From NCBI GenBank assembly GCA_032717465.1, contig CM064690.1, positions 28,728,153-28,792,152 of the forward strand: a DNA stretch of 64,000 nucleotides, written 5' to 3'. Of the stretch, positions 35,401-45,200 are shown piece after piece. Position 1 is the first letter of the stretch. The number at the start of each line of letters is the position of its first letter. The DNA is from Coenobita brevimanus (lineage: Eukaryota > Arthropoda > Malacostraca > Decapoda > Coenobitidae). Under the pieces are notes generated by a model. It was not told where the DNA came from. It searched no databases and saw only the letters and a list, made by a program, of their open reading frames with translations. The translations under genes and the position numbers were made by a program.

Positions 35401-36272
35401 AAAAGCGAATTCCGATCTGTTGAAGTCCATTATGTTGAGGTTTTACTGTACTGCTTTATGGTAGTTTGGGGATATCTATAGTTTTTCTTGCAGGCAGTAA
35501 GACCTGCTAGTGTAGTGGTTGGAACATGTCAGTATACACTGTATTTGATCCACAAGAAGTCTATCTATCTATCTATTGTCAGACGCCTCAATCCCGTTTG
35601 GGGTGGCCTCAAACAAATCGCCTCCACGTCGCCCTGTCCCCCGCAATTTCACTGCCCTGCTCCCAACTCACACCCCACTCTCTCATATACCTCTCCACCC
35701 CATCCCTCCATCTCATCCTCGGCCTCCCCCTCCCTCTTCCCCCCTCCACCTCACTCACATACACTGTCTTCGTCAGTCTTTCACCCTCCATCCTCTCCAC
35801 ATGGCCAAACCACCTCAGTGTGTTCCTCATAACGCTTCCTATCACATCCACATCCACACCACAATGTGGAGTTATTTATTTATTATTTATTTTATTTATT
35901 GTTTTTAAATCAGGACCTTCAGGGAAGAGATGTAGACTGATGTTCATGACCCTATATAATGTGATTCCCCCCCCCCCCCAGTATAATCAAGAGGTACATT
36001 ATGGCATTTTAAAGCTTTCATCATAAAGACAGAAATAAAATCCTATCTGATTCAGCATTTTTCACCTTTTTCTACAACACCCATATCAAAATGTCCCAGC
36101 CTTGGGCATCTACACCTTGAAAATAGTACTGTAATATGGGATAGACTTACCATTTTTCTTATTTGTTTCCAGGTTAAAGGAAGCTGCCAGGGAAACGGCA
36201 AAAAGAGCAAAGGAGCTGGCACAGGAGAAAGCTGGACCCATTTATGCCGCATGTGAGGGAGTGAAAAGCTGA
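29451..36272 (+). CDS. PRELID1: PRELI/MSF1-domain protein, PRELID1-like, 220 aa
   Basis: Coding exons are 29451-29539, 32465-32672, 33953-34072, 34215-34360 and 36173-36272. All phases agree and the total is 663 nt. PRELID1 sits in the mitochondrial intermembrane space with TRIAP1 and moves phosphatidic acid between membranes for cardiolipin synthesis. The PRELI domain covers about residues 1-170: MKFYEGTSILKFPWEQV at the start, WQRYPNPE, the highly conserved RLLTKTNRMPKWGERL, EESIVDP, and FGVERYKKNIQKTNMGF. The C-terminal 35 residues form an Ala/Lys/Glu-rich helix (EAARETAKRAKELAQEKAG) like the LEA-type repeats of vertebrate PRELID1. Length matches human (219 aa). The first coding exon has an acceptor at 29427 (TTTGTTTCAG), so a noncoding leader exon lies upstream, perhaps ending at 28468. 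Introns 1 and 4 carry retroelement copies. A poly-A site was not fixed. Confidence 0.94.
29563..29670 (-). mobile_element. Short RTE-like derivative joining 5'- and 3'-end blocks
   Basis: Minus strand: GGTTGGTGGAGGGTTAGTGC and CCCTCCCTGTAAAACA (same as the 5' block at 44617-44655), then about 20 bases, then GGCCACCCCGTATGGGATTA and TGGCGTCTGGCAATAGATAG. All coding sequence between the two ends is missing. It lies about 25 bp after the PRELID1 exon 1 donor. Confidence 0.8.
30500..30792. mobile_element. Pogo/Tigger-like MITE, 293 bp
   Basis: Starts CAGTAAGACCTTAAGTCATC and ends CTTAAGAAGGGCTTTACTG, with inverted ends CAGTAARRCC and flanking TA on both sides. No transposase remains. Internal sequence differs from the 35020 and 45228 copies, so it is a separate subfamily. 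Confidence 0.6.
31190..31407 (-). mobile_element. tRNA-headed SINE, minus copy
   Basis: Read on the minus strand, the head GGCACCTGGTGGTTTAATGG carries an A-box-like TGGTTTAATGGG (31387-31398) and a B-box-like GGTTTATATCC (31341-31351). The body matches 33331-33520, with a (GGAT)n-like tail near 31190-31203. Confidence 0.65.
31190..31680 (+). repeat. Left arm of a long intronic inverted repeat around PRELID1 exon 2
   Basis: The SINE plus about 270 bp of flank (ATAACC-rich block, GGAAAG-rich block, TAGCGCTACATC-like end) recurs in reverse complement at 33130-33540. Shared strings include GGTTATATGGTTACCAC and AGCGCTACATC reversed. Confidence 0.7.
32785..32985. repeat. Dispersed repeat family A, well preserved copy
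   Basis: CTAACCCCTCCAGGTTGAAA, CCCTTAAG, TATTTTATACAGCTTATAAA, AATGAGTTAGTGAAGGCTAT, then a second CCAACCCCTCCATATTGAAC. The half-units repeat, hinting that the element is built from two related monomers. Confidence 0.6.
33130..33540 (-). repeat. Right arm of a long intronic inverted repeat around PRELID1 exon 2
   Basis: Reverse counterpart of 31190-31680: CATCCACTCACTTGATGTAG, CCTTCC-rich tract, GTGGCTCTACATTGAGTGAC, GGTGGTAACCATATAACC, then the SINE head. The spacer of about 1.45 kb holds coding exon 32465-32672. Confidence 0.7.
33331..33540 (+). mobile_element. tRNA-headed SINE, plus copy
   Basis: Head GGCGCCTGGTGGTTCAGTGG includes A-box-like TGGTTCAGTGGG (33340-33351), and B-box-like GGTTTATATCC at 33385-33395, spaced as in tRNA-derived SINEs. 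The body runs through GTCACTCTCATCTTAAATGT to a GATG-rich end. No intact tRNA fold is claimed. Confidence 0.65.
35020..35448. mobile_element. Pogo/Tigger-like MITE, 429 bp, TA flanks
   Basis: Begins CAGTAAGACCTCACTATAAC and ends GTTGAGGTTTTACTG; ends are imperfect inverted repeats and TA flanks both sides (35018-35019, 35449-35450). It is collinear over its whole length with 45228-45651. The terminal sequence resembles Tigger/pogo elements (CAGT-AACCTC-ATAA). Nonautonomous: no transposase frame. Confidence 0.85.
35562..35870 (-). mobile_element. RTE-like LINE 3' fragment with intact tail frame and GATA tail
   Basis: Minus strand 35609-35857 keeps an open frame of 82 codons with LRWFGHVERMEGERL, GGRGRGRPRMRWRDGVERYM and GDRATWRRFV, the conserved C-terminus downstream of LINE reverse transcriptases. 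It then runs into GTCTGACAATAGATAGATAG. Located in PRELID1 intron 4. The least damaged copy of the family here. Confidence 0.9.
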
Positions 36273-39200
36273 AATTCGGTCAGAATAGTGATAAAACTGA
36301 AGATTGCAAGTTGCCAAGGATAGATTTGATGTTTTTTAAATTATCACATTAGAGACATTAAGCCCTCATCATTTTACCTTCCTTTGATCCATTTGCCACA
36401 GTATATTATAGAAAATTGCACATTAAAGTTCCATAGCCATTTATAAAGCTTAATTCCAGTTTCCTGCATTTTATAAGACCAGTTATATGGAACAGATCTG
36501 ATATTTAGAACACATCTTTGATGCATAATTAGGATTGTTTGTATAGGATAAACTGCATACTAGGTAGTCCTGGTACAGTTATTCACTTGATTTATATTGT
36601 TTCTTCTTTTGCTATAAATTGATGCTATTTGATATTTGTACATACCGGTAGGTAAAGGAAACATAATGCACACTGGCTCTGTGATGTAAATAATGCTAGT
36701 GATTGTTTATTATGGTGAATTGCCACTTCTTCTCCAGCAGTATTTTGCTAAAGTATTATTAGATGGAGTTCATCAGAAGTTAATGACAAAAGCTAATTAG
36801 GGAAATATTTAATGCCTCATTCCAAATTAGAGGCTAAGTTATTGTTGAGAAATTGATAGCAAATTGTAAAGAAGGTTTGAAACTGGGAGACTGGAACTTC
36901 AGTCATCGTTTTAATGGTTCCTAAATACTATATACTTGAAGCACTCTCATATTTAACCCCTTCTAATTTGATGACAGTTTTCCATTTCATTCTTGATACT
37001 CACAGATGATTCCATTCAGTTTAAGAGAATGGCACTACACTGAAGGACTTAATGAAGGCTATATCTAACATCTCCAGTGCAAAAAATCATCCCTAAGCTG
37101 AATAAAAGTGTCTAAATAAAAAACACATCATCAAATTTAAGGGGCTGAAGATACCAGAAAGTCCAAATAAAATGGGCAAGCATTCCGTCCGGAAGTTCTT
37201 TGTGTCGAAGGGAATCCTGGGAACGGGTGTGTGTAGCGAGAGGGGTTTTTGCAGTATTCCAAACACATCAGCCATTTCTTGTTCATTCCATATCATCCAT
37301 GTCAGTGTGGATGGGAAATATATGGAGGTCCAGGCATGTCTTTATGTTCAGTGTGAAAGAGGCCAAAAGACCAGATGAAACCAGCTGTGGATGCAATAAC
37401 ATTTTTGTATATCTGTGCAGTAAGTCCTTGTTGTGTCACTCCCCCTCCCCCTTTTATGATTATTATTATTTTTATTACTTAAATCCACAGTAAATTACAG
37501 AAAAAAAAATCAGTTGATGTTATATTGTTCCCTTTATAATTTAACAGTTCCCAAACTTAGAGTACCAGTTGTGGTAAAAAGTAGTGATACTTTAGAACAT
37601 ATCTCAAAACATGTCACAAGGACTGTCTATACTTAATTCATCCCTCAGTGTAACACACTACTGTATTGCCAGAAGCATGTAATGAAATAAGTGTCTTTTT
37701 AGAATGAGAGATTCGAAATTTGCTTCTTGGGAATTGAAGTTTGGTTTTTTGGAGTTGTTGAAAAATCATTCACAGTGTAACTATCCCCTCCTCATGACCA
37801 CAGTGCTATAGAGAGGAATGGGAGGTAAAACTGTATAATGTAACGCAGTCAGTGAGATCATGACCCAGTAGAGTATTTTATGTAATTTGTACACTGTAAT
37901 GTAGACCACATCTTGCAGTGTTTGCAGTCAGTATTGACCTAATGCACTCCAGTTTACAGTTAGAATATCATTTGACAGGTACTTGTCTGCCCGTTAATAT
38001 TTTCCCTCCTTACCGCGAGAGCTTAACATCGTTTGGTGATATACATTGTGATTTACTGACTAGAAGTATTCATGTTTAAAGTAACATGCCAACTCATTCC
38101 ATCTAAATGTTTACTTACCCCTTCACAATGTACATAATAGACTGCAGAATGTCTCAGGATGGAGGTACTGATACTTCTGTACTTGTCAGGATTTTAGTGT
38201 TTGTACTGTTATCAACAAAAGGTCTGTTGCCTGCCACATTTCTCTTCATGGACTTTTAAAATTTGTCTCTTGAATCTGAAGCAAACAACACTAGTGACAC
38301 TGGTCTGTAGGCAAATAGTCATCAGAGTTTTTTGCTGCAGATTCACCAGTCTGATTTTCAAAGTCCTGGGTGAGAGAAGCAAGGGAGTTGACTACTTTTT
38401 TTTGATGATACTACCCAGGATTGGGATACACAAACACACTTGCAATCAGTTTGCTGTTGTAACTGGTTTTGATATGCAGGAGGAACAAGGAGGCTGTAGT
38501 AACCTCCCCTTTGTCCTGTTCCAACTTCATAAATGAATCTGAAGTTGCAGCATGAAAAGTAAAGCAGGTTGTAACTCTTTTCTGCAGGAAGATCAAGGAA
38601 AAGGCTGCAAATATTCCTTTGGTTCTTCTTGTGAAAACCAGTCTATCATGGGATATCAGTTGAGAATCCCACTTCAAGACAAAAATGTGCCATGCCTGTT
38701 GGTTGTCAGGTTCCTGTTAACAAATATACACATTAAGCACAGTGGACCCAAGGCAGGATTATCTGCTGACTACTAGTAATGTTTAATGTGGGAGTTTAGT
38801 GACCCCTTCCCACCCATTTTTTATATTGATTTTTCTTCACTTTGCAGTCATTACTTGTTAGACCAAACTTGGGGCCATCCAGTGTTTATGTTAGATAAAA
38901 CATACTTTTCTTGTATGTGTTGATTTTGTATGAACATTAGTTTTGCAAGTAATGTTTGGCTGGATGTACTCTTCTGTAATTTTCAGTTGTGTTGCTATAT
39001 AGTTTTAGTCATTTTGTCAGGTTTGTTGATTAAGAATAATGTACCTGCTCTGAACTGGAAATCTAATGTAGCTTAATGTACTGTACTGTATTGTCAGTAT
39101 TGAAATAATGAAAAAACTGTATTGCAGGTTAGGATTATGCTCTTAACTCAGGAAAAAGAATTGCTTCACATGAGAACAGGTTATAACAATGTGACAGCTT

Positions 39201-40390
39201 TTACATTTACAGTACAACATCCGCGGGAATAACTCGATGTATAGCAATTAGCCGTGGTGTTTACTCACTCTTGTACCCTTGGCTGGAGGGAAGTCTGTCT
39301 ACAGTAAAACCTTGATGTAAAGTACCCCGATCGATTGGATATAAGATTTAGTAGACAGTATGAAGCGACTGGACTTCTGTCATCTGTAACAAACATTGTT
39401 CGTTAAATGGGGCGCAGTGGGTTGCAATACATATGTTTCATGAAGCAGTTGTACTATGTATTTTCAAACATGCTTGAAATCCCACCCGAGGATTGGGCTT
39501 CCCTTCCAGTTGATCTGGTATAATGAAGTTGTATAGCCAGTTTGTTTTTATCAGACAGAACTGGGACACTCAAAATGTGAATATTAAGTGGTAGTTGCAT
39601 GAAATTTTACGAGCCCTACCTATGATGCAGGAATATTTCTGCATGGTTACTAGTCAAATTTATCCTTCAGTCCAACTACACCTGGCCATCCCCTAAGCTT
39701 AAAAGGGGCTATGGATCTTTGTGAGATAAAACAAACCAACTACAGGGTTTCACTTTAATGAAGACCTGTTTCTCAACTTTATGGAGATGGTTTAAAGCTT
39801 TACTAAACTACATGAGCAACAGTCCTCAGTTACAGTGTTACTTGTGCAGTTCAAATAAGCTGTGAACTACCAGGAAGAGATCTGTACTTTGTGTAAAACC
39901 GTGGCTGTGGTACTGTATCTTTCAAATAGGGTCCGAGGGTGAGTAGAGACTGTGATGCAGGAGTGCACAGTGTTACAGGTTTACTAATACAGTACTTGCA
40001 GCAGTTGTTCTTTGTCATAGATAGACATTAGGAATCGCATTGTTATCTGTATTGTAAGCCTTCTCTACATTGCCATGAAAATTGTGCATTACTGTAGTGG
40101 AATAAATTTGGATAATGAATTTGTTTGTGTATCCATTCTACAATAAGTGCTTAACTGCTTCTATCTTATGGTAAATGATGATGATGATGGAGCTAAAGAT
40201 GTCAGTGGTGATGATGACGGTGATGGTGAATGGGGGAGCTATTGATGATGATAATTATGATGGTGACAAAATGATGCCACTTCTTTGTGTGATGCCAAGT
40301 TTGGTCCCCAGGCTTGTCAGATTCCCTATTTCTGTTTACCCAGCAGGACAATTTAGAACATGACAAAGGAAGGCTGTAATCAATAGTTAT
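36273..40390 (+). other. PRELID1 3' flank/3' UTR, no further gene recognised
   Basis: AT-rich with family A repeat at 36950-37110 and a partial pogo-like end at 39302-39420. Candidate poly-A signals include ATTAAA at about 36423 and AATAAA at about 40102; which is used cannot be decided. A GATGAT-rich patch lies at 40178-40270. Confidence 0.5.
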
Positions 40391-40439
40391 GTGTTAGTCT
40401 GGGAGTTCTGTAGATGTCTGTGAGCATCTTGCCTTGACA

Positions 40440-41090
40440 GTAAATGTAGGAAAGAGTAAAGTGATGCTATTGAGAGAGAAGGTGACTCCCAGTGTGATGT
40501 TACAGTGAATGGAGAAAGACTGGAATTGGTGAGTGAGTTCAAATATCTGGGTACAGTGACAGACAAGAGAGGAAAATGTGCAAAAGAAGTGGAAAGTAGA
40601 GTGACAAGGAGGGAAAGTAGCTGGTGTTATAAAGGCCTTGATAAGAAACAGAGGCTTGAGTTTTGCAGCCGCATGAGGCTTACATGAGGGAGTGTTTGTG
40701 CCAACTTTAACATATGGGTGTGAGACTATAGTGTGGCATGAAAATGAGAAGCCAAGAGTAAGAGGAGTGGAGATGGGACTGCTGAGAAATATATGTGGAG
40801 TACAGAGAGAGGACAGGATACGGATTAATGTGATTCGTGAAAGATGTGGAGTGAGGAAGTCTGTGGGCACCAAAATCGAAGAGAATGTACTGAGATGGTT
40901 TGGTTGTGTGGAGAGAATGGATGACAACAGAGTGGTGAAAAAGGTATATCTGAGTGAATTTGAAGGAGGGAGGGGGCATGGTAGGCCAAGAAGGTGGAGG
41001 GATATGGTGGATGAGCATGTGAGGAAGAGAGGTATGGAAGTTGGTGAGGGTAAGAGACTGCCGAGACCGATCTGGCTGGACAAATTTTGT
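40440..41090 (+). mobile_element. RTE-like LINE fragment, RT C-terminal part, frameshifted
   Basis: Plus strand in two frames: NGERLELVSEFKYLGTVTDK at 40505-40600, then after shifts VPTLTYGCETIVW, EMGLLRNICGVQREDRIRI, ENVLRWFGCVERMDDNRVV and FEGGRGHGRPRRWRDMVDE up to about 41020. This is the region between the RT palm and the 3' end. At least two frameshifts and a stop at 40685 make it inactive. The catalytic YADD part is not present. Confidence 0.9.
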
Positions 41091-41198
41091 GTGGAGAAGG
41101 GATTTGGCACCTTTTTTTAATGTGACAGCATTTAGATTGACTCTATCAGAAATGTATTTGTGAAGTTACAGAATGTGGTGTAAGTTTTTTTGGCCTAT

Positions 41199-41340
41199 CT
41201 GATGGAGCCAGGATTCCATGGGCTTAAATGATGAGTGAATGGAAGCGTGGCCCGTTGAACTGGGCAAACTTAGGCTGTCTGCTCCTCACCCTGCCCTAGG
41301 ATGGGAAAGGAGGTCCAGATGATGATGGTGATGATAGTCT
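41199..41340 (+). repeat. Dispersed repeat family G
   Basis: GATGGAGCCAGGATTCCATG, CCTCACCCTGCCCTAGGATG, GGAAAGGAGGTCCAGATGAT and (GATGAT) end; related to 23600 and 49608. Confidence 0.6.
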
Positions 41341-42059
41341 GGGAGAAGACTAAGGATTGAAAAAACTGAATGTCTGCCTCTAGGAAGGCTACATCTAATC
41401 TTCCAGTCCGCATCGTCTCTCCATAACTATTAAACTGCCTAGAGGTGGCAAGATGACTGAAAATTCATCATTGGAGTATGGCTGAGCAGACTCATTGACC
41501 ACAGGTAAACAACTGCCTCTGTGGGAGTCTATCCTACATACAAATATAGTCATCACATACTCCTGTAGGGATCCTGCTTTTTTTTTTTTTCTTAAAGGAA
41601 GGACCACCTAAAAGCTAGTAGCTGGCAAGATTGTTCCTTCCACTGAAACATAAACAAATCAAAATCCTTGTGATGGACAGTTCCTCACTAAGGTCGGACC
41701 AGGGTCCTTCCCCATGGCGAGGTACAGTGATATAAGAGGTTTGGCTCCCATGTGTATGCCGCAGCTACTTCCTCCTGCGTGCACAGCGCCACCACTTGTA
41801 GGCTCCTTGTCAGTGTCACATCATTGGAGGGAAGGGATTCCAGTGCAAACAGACGCGCAAAAGTGAGCTGTACGTCAGTTATTCGAGGATGGCCCTCTTC
41901 TATGGTACTATAATGGGTACTGGGTAGCCTAAAGTGTGTGCGTATGCTAACAGAAACAACATGAAATATTTTTAAAAAATGAAATTAGTGTATTTTTAAA
42001 TTAATAACGTTTATACTGAATTTTTATTATATACTGATGCTTGTTTGGGTAAATGATAT

Positions 42060-42204
42060 GTTCATTATAATTTTTAAAATACGAGCGGCCGAAAAAGTTT
42101 TATTGGTTTGTTTACAGTGGAGAGGACGACGCCGCGTGAGGTGGGTGTAGGGAGGGTGGTTTGAGTTTTTGACCTGACCCATCTCAAAGGACCCAAGAAG
42201 CAAG
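42060..42204 (+). promoter_or_regulatory. THOC3 5' region
   Basis: GC-rich leader (GGACGACGCCGCGTGAGGTGG) directly before ATG 42205, after AT-rich DNA. A TTTACAG at 42111-42117 could be an acceptor. No TATA box in a fixed position. Transcription start unknown. Confidence 0.35.
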
Positions 42205-45200
42205 ATGGGGGTGTACCTGGACGACATGAAGAAGTATTTTGAGACCCATAATAAACAGAAGGAGTACGTGGGTCACAACTCGAAGGTGCACACGATCGGG
42301 TGGAACGCTGACGGGAGACGACTGGCCTCTGGTTCCTACGACAAGTGTGTCACCATTTTCGTGTTTGACAGCCACAGGGAGACGTTGGTGAGTTTATTGG
42401 TGAGGGCTTTAAGGCCGGCTCACACGAGCTAAATCGCGGCCGTTTTTTTCGCCGATTTGAGGGGAAAAAATGTCGATTTCGGCATTTCTCCCGGAAAGGT
42501 CTTCACACGTACGGGGATGCAGAGGCAGGAACGCGGTAACAATGTTTACAAAGATGGACCACTGTACCCATACTAGATGTGCAGCTCTGCCTAGTTCACG
42601 ATGAGCCCGTATGGCCGCGATTTAGCTCGTGTGAACAGGCCTTTACTGTCACTCAACCTTTGGTGGCTTCAGGGGGTGAATGCATAATTTTTCTTCAGCA
42701 TAAAATCATGTATAAGATTCATTGTGAATACCTTTATCTCATACTTAAATAATCATACTTTTATACTCATGGTCCTACCAAATACAACCAAACTGGAATG
42801 AACGTTAAAGGGAGAGTAGTAGTAGTAGTAGTAATAGTATAAACACACAAGATGTCATATTTATTTTCGTTCCCAGAGCTTTGCTTTGTTCGGTGATTCC
42901 ATTTAAATCAGCCCGGCTTCTTTCTCCCGATTCCGTTAAAATAAGCGGCCAGAATTTATACCAGGGAGTAAATTCCAGCAAATAATGGCCACAATTTTGC
43001 TCGTGTGAACTTGCCTTAAGACCTTGTGGAAGTCTCCCTATTTTTTGCAGTTTTGAACAGCATTGCCTATGGTTAAAATTAGAGAGTGGTAAATTTACAG
43101 TTTTGTATAGTCAGGGTTATTTTGATGTATTTTTCTAATTTAACCTTTGATACCTTAACTAATTAACTCTGCTTAAACTGCCCAAACAGACGATTAACTG
43201 TGCTTAAACTATCCAAACAGACCAGATAATTCTACTGCAGTTTCACCATTTTTGGAATTACACCCATCAAATGGACACAGAAAATATTGCTCATCATGGA
43301 ACTTAAGAAATTCTAACGCTTTCTTCTGCAGGCATCCATTATAAAAGTTCCCCCCCCCCCCCCAAGTACAGTACAGTACTTTGAAACAAAGAGATGAAGG
43401 AGGTTATCTGGCTCATATTTCTGTCTTTTATTTTGTGTTAAAATGGCCTGCCTAATTTAACCTAACCAAACGTTGTCCTCTTGTGACTCGTATAATGGAT
43501 GGCCAGGACAGTATGCTGCAGACTCATGTTCTTTTACATTCTTGCTTTCATCCATTTGTATGTTCCCAGGTTACTTAATACCATAAATTAGTTACTGGTA
43601 ACTCTTCTATGTAACTGGAGTCTTCCTCCTACAGCATGACAAAGTATGGTACACTACCAGTATGTATTCATTTATGGGCATAGATCATGACCATGCTAGC
43701 AAGTGTTGGTCTTTTCTCTTGATGGTAGCCATCCATGTGTTGCAGCCTTGAGCCACTTGTGTGCTGAGTCCCCAAGCCTGCAGGTCATCACAGAAATCCC
43801 ATCCCAGCCTGCACCTCCACCCATGAACATGTAACCCTCAGTCCCTTCAGGCCCTCACAAACCCAGAGACCTGTATATACAGTGATCGGACTTCCTCATT
43901 CACATAGTCACTGCTTTTCTGTACAGAAAGCTCTTACTGCTTCCATTAACTTCTCTTCTATTCATTCTTAACCTGTGTTACAAAACATTTCAGTCAGTCT
44001 TACTGTAAGGTTTCTTCATGAATACCAGCATATAGTTCTTTATAGTGCCATCCAGTACTGTTCAGCTAATAGTTACTCAGTGTAAACATTTGATCAGCAC
44101 AACTTTCTTTCTATATTCACCCTCTTTGTCATTCCTGGTTATCTTTTGCACATTCATTCGTAAGTGCAGTTAGCCCCAATACAAGGATTTTAGATTTGTA
44201 GTTAGATTTATATAGAACTGAATTGTTGGGTTTATATTGTATGTGGTGTTGTTATGCAACAGGGAAAGAACTACTGTGTACAGTACTTGAAAGGTCAACA
44301 CTGTAACTAATACATAAGTAGATTGTGATTATATGTCGTGTTTTTATGTTACAGCGGAAGGACTACACATATAAAGGTCACGGTGATAGTGTAGACCAAC
44401 TGTGCTGGCATCCCACACACTCAGAACAGCTCACCTCAGCCAGCGGAGACAAGACTGTCAGGATCTGGGATACCCGCACACACAAATGCTCCGCCACAAT
44501 CAACACTAAAGGTATCATCTTAATATCTCACATTCTTGTACATTTATACCCCTGGGGCTAGGGGGGTTTTCAAGAATACTCCCCCAGTATCCCTGCTTGT
44601 CGTAAAAGGCGACTAAAAGGGTTGGCGGAGGGTTAGTGCCCCTCCCCGGAAAACAACTAACTAAAAAAACAAACAAGAAGCCTCGGACAAGGACTGACCA
44701 AACGATGACGACCCAGGACCGGACAAAGGACTTGGTAATGAGTACATGGAATGTAAGAGGAGCAAGCAGTGAAATGGTGGGGGACAGGGCGACTTGGAGG
44801 CGATTTGTTTGTGGCCACCCCAAACGGGATTGAGGCGTCTGGCAATAGATAGATAGATAGATAGACATTTGCCTATCATACATTTGCATATTGACCATTT
44901 TCTTGGCTTTCCACACTTCCTGTCCCCCTCAAATTTGCATACACTTTATTTATTTATTTAATAATTTTTATTTGTTTATTTTTAAACCACTTGAGTCATA
45001 TCTCTTCTTTATACATCCTGTGAGCATACAGGCTAAGGACCTCTACCCATGTATTGTTAGACCTCTAAAGACCAAAGAAATTTAGTTGCAACACAGACTG
45101 TTTGAAAACTGAGGGTAAAATATAGAACTGTCCATTAGCTGTGTACTATATCTAGGTTTAGTCACCACTCGAGGCTGTAATGTACAATATTATTTGAGAG

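Noticed and set aside
35526..36026. 166-codon plus frame and its overlapping neighbours
   Set aside because: Antisense of the LINE 3' fragment plus flanking A/T sequence; the minus strand carries the real LINE frame.
40394..41110. 238-codon minus-strand frame
   Set aside because: It is the antisense of the LINE fragment whose plus strand encodes recognisable reverse-transcriptase C-terminal motifs; its own translation is S/P/L-rich without domain features.
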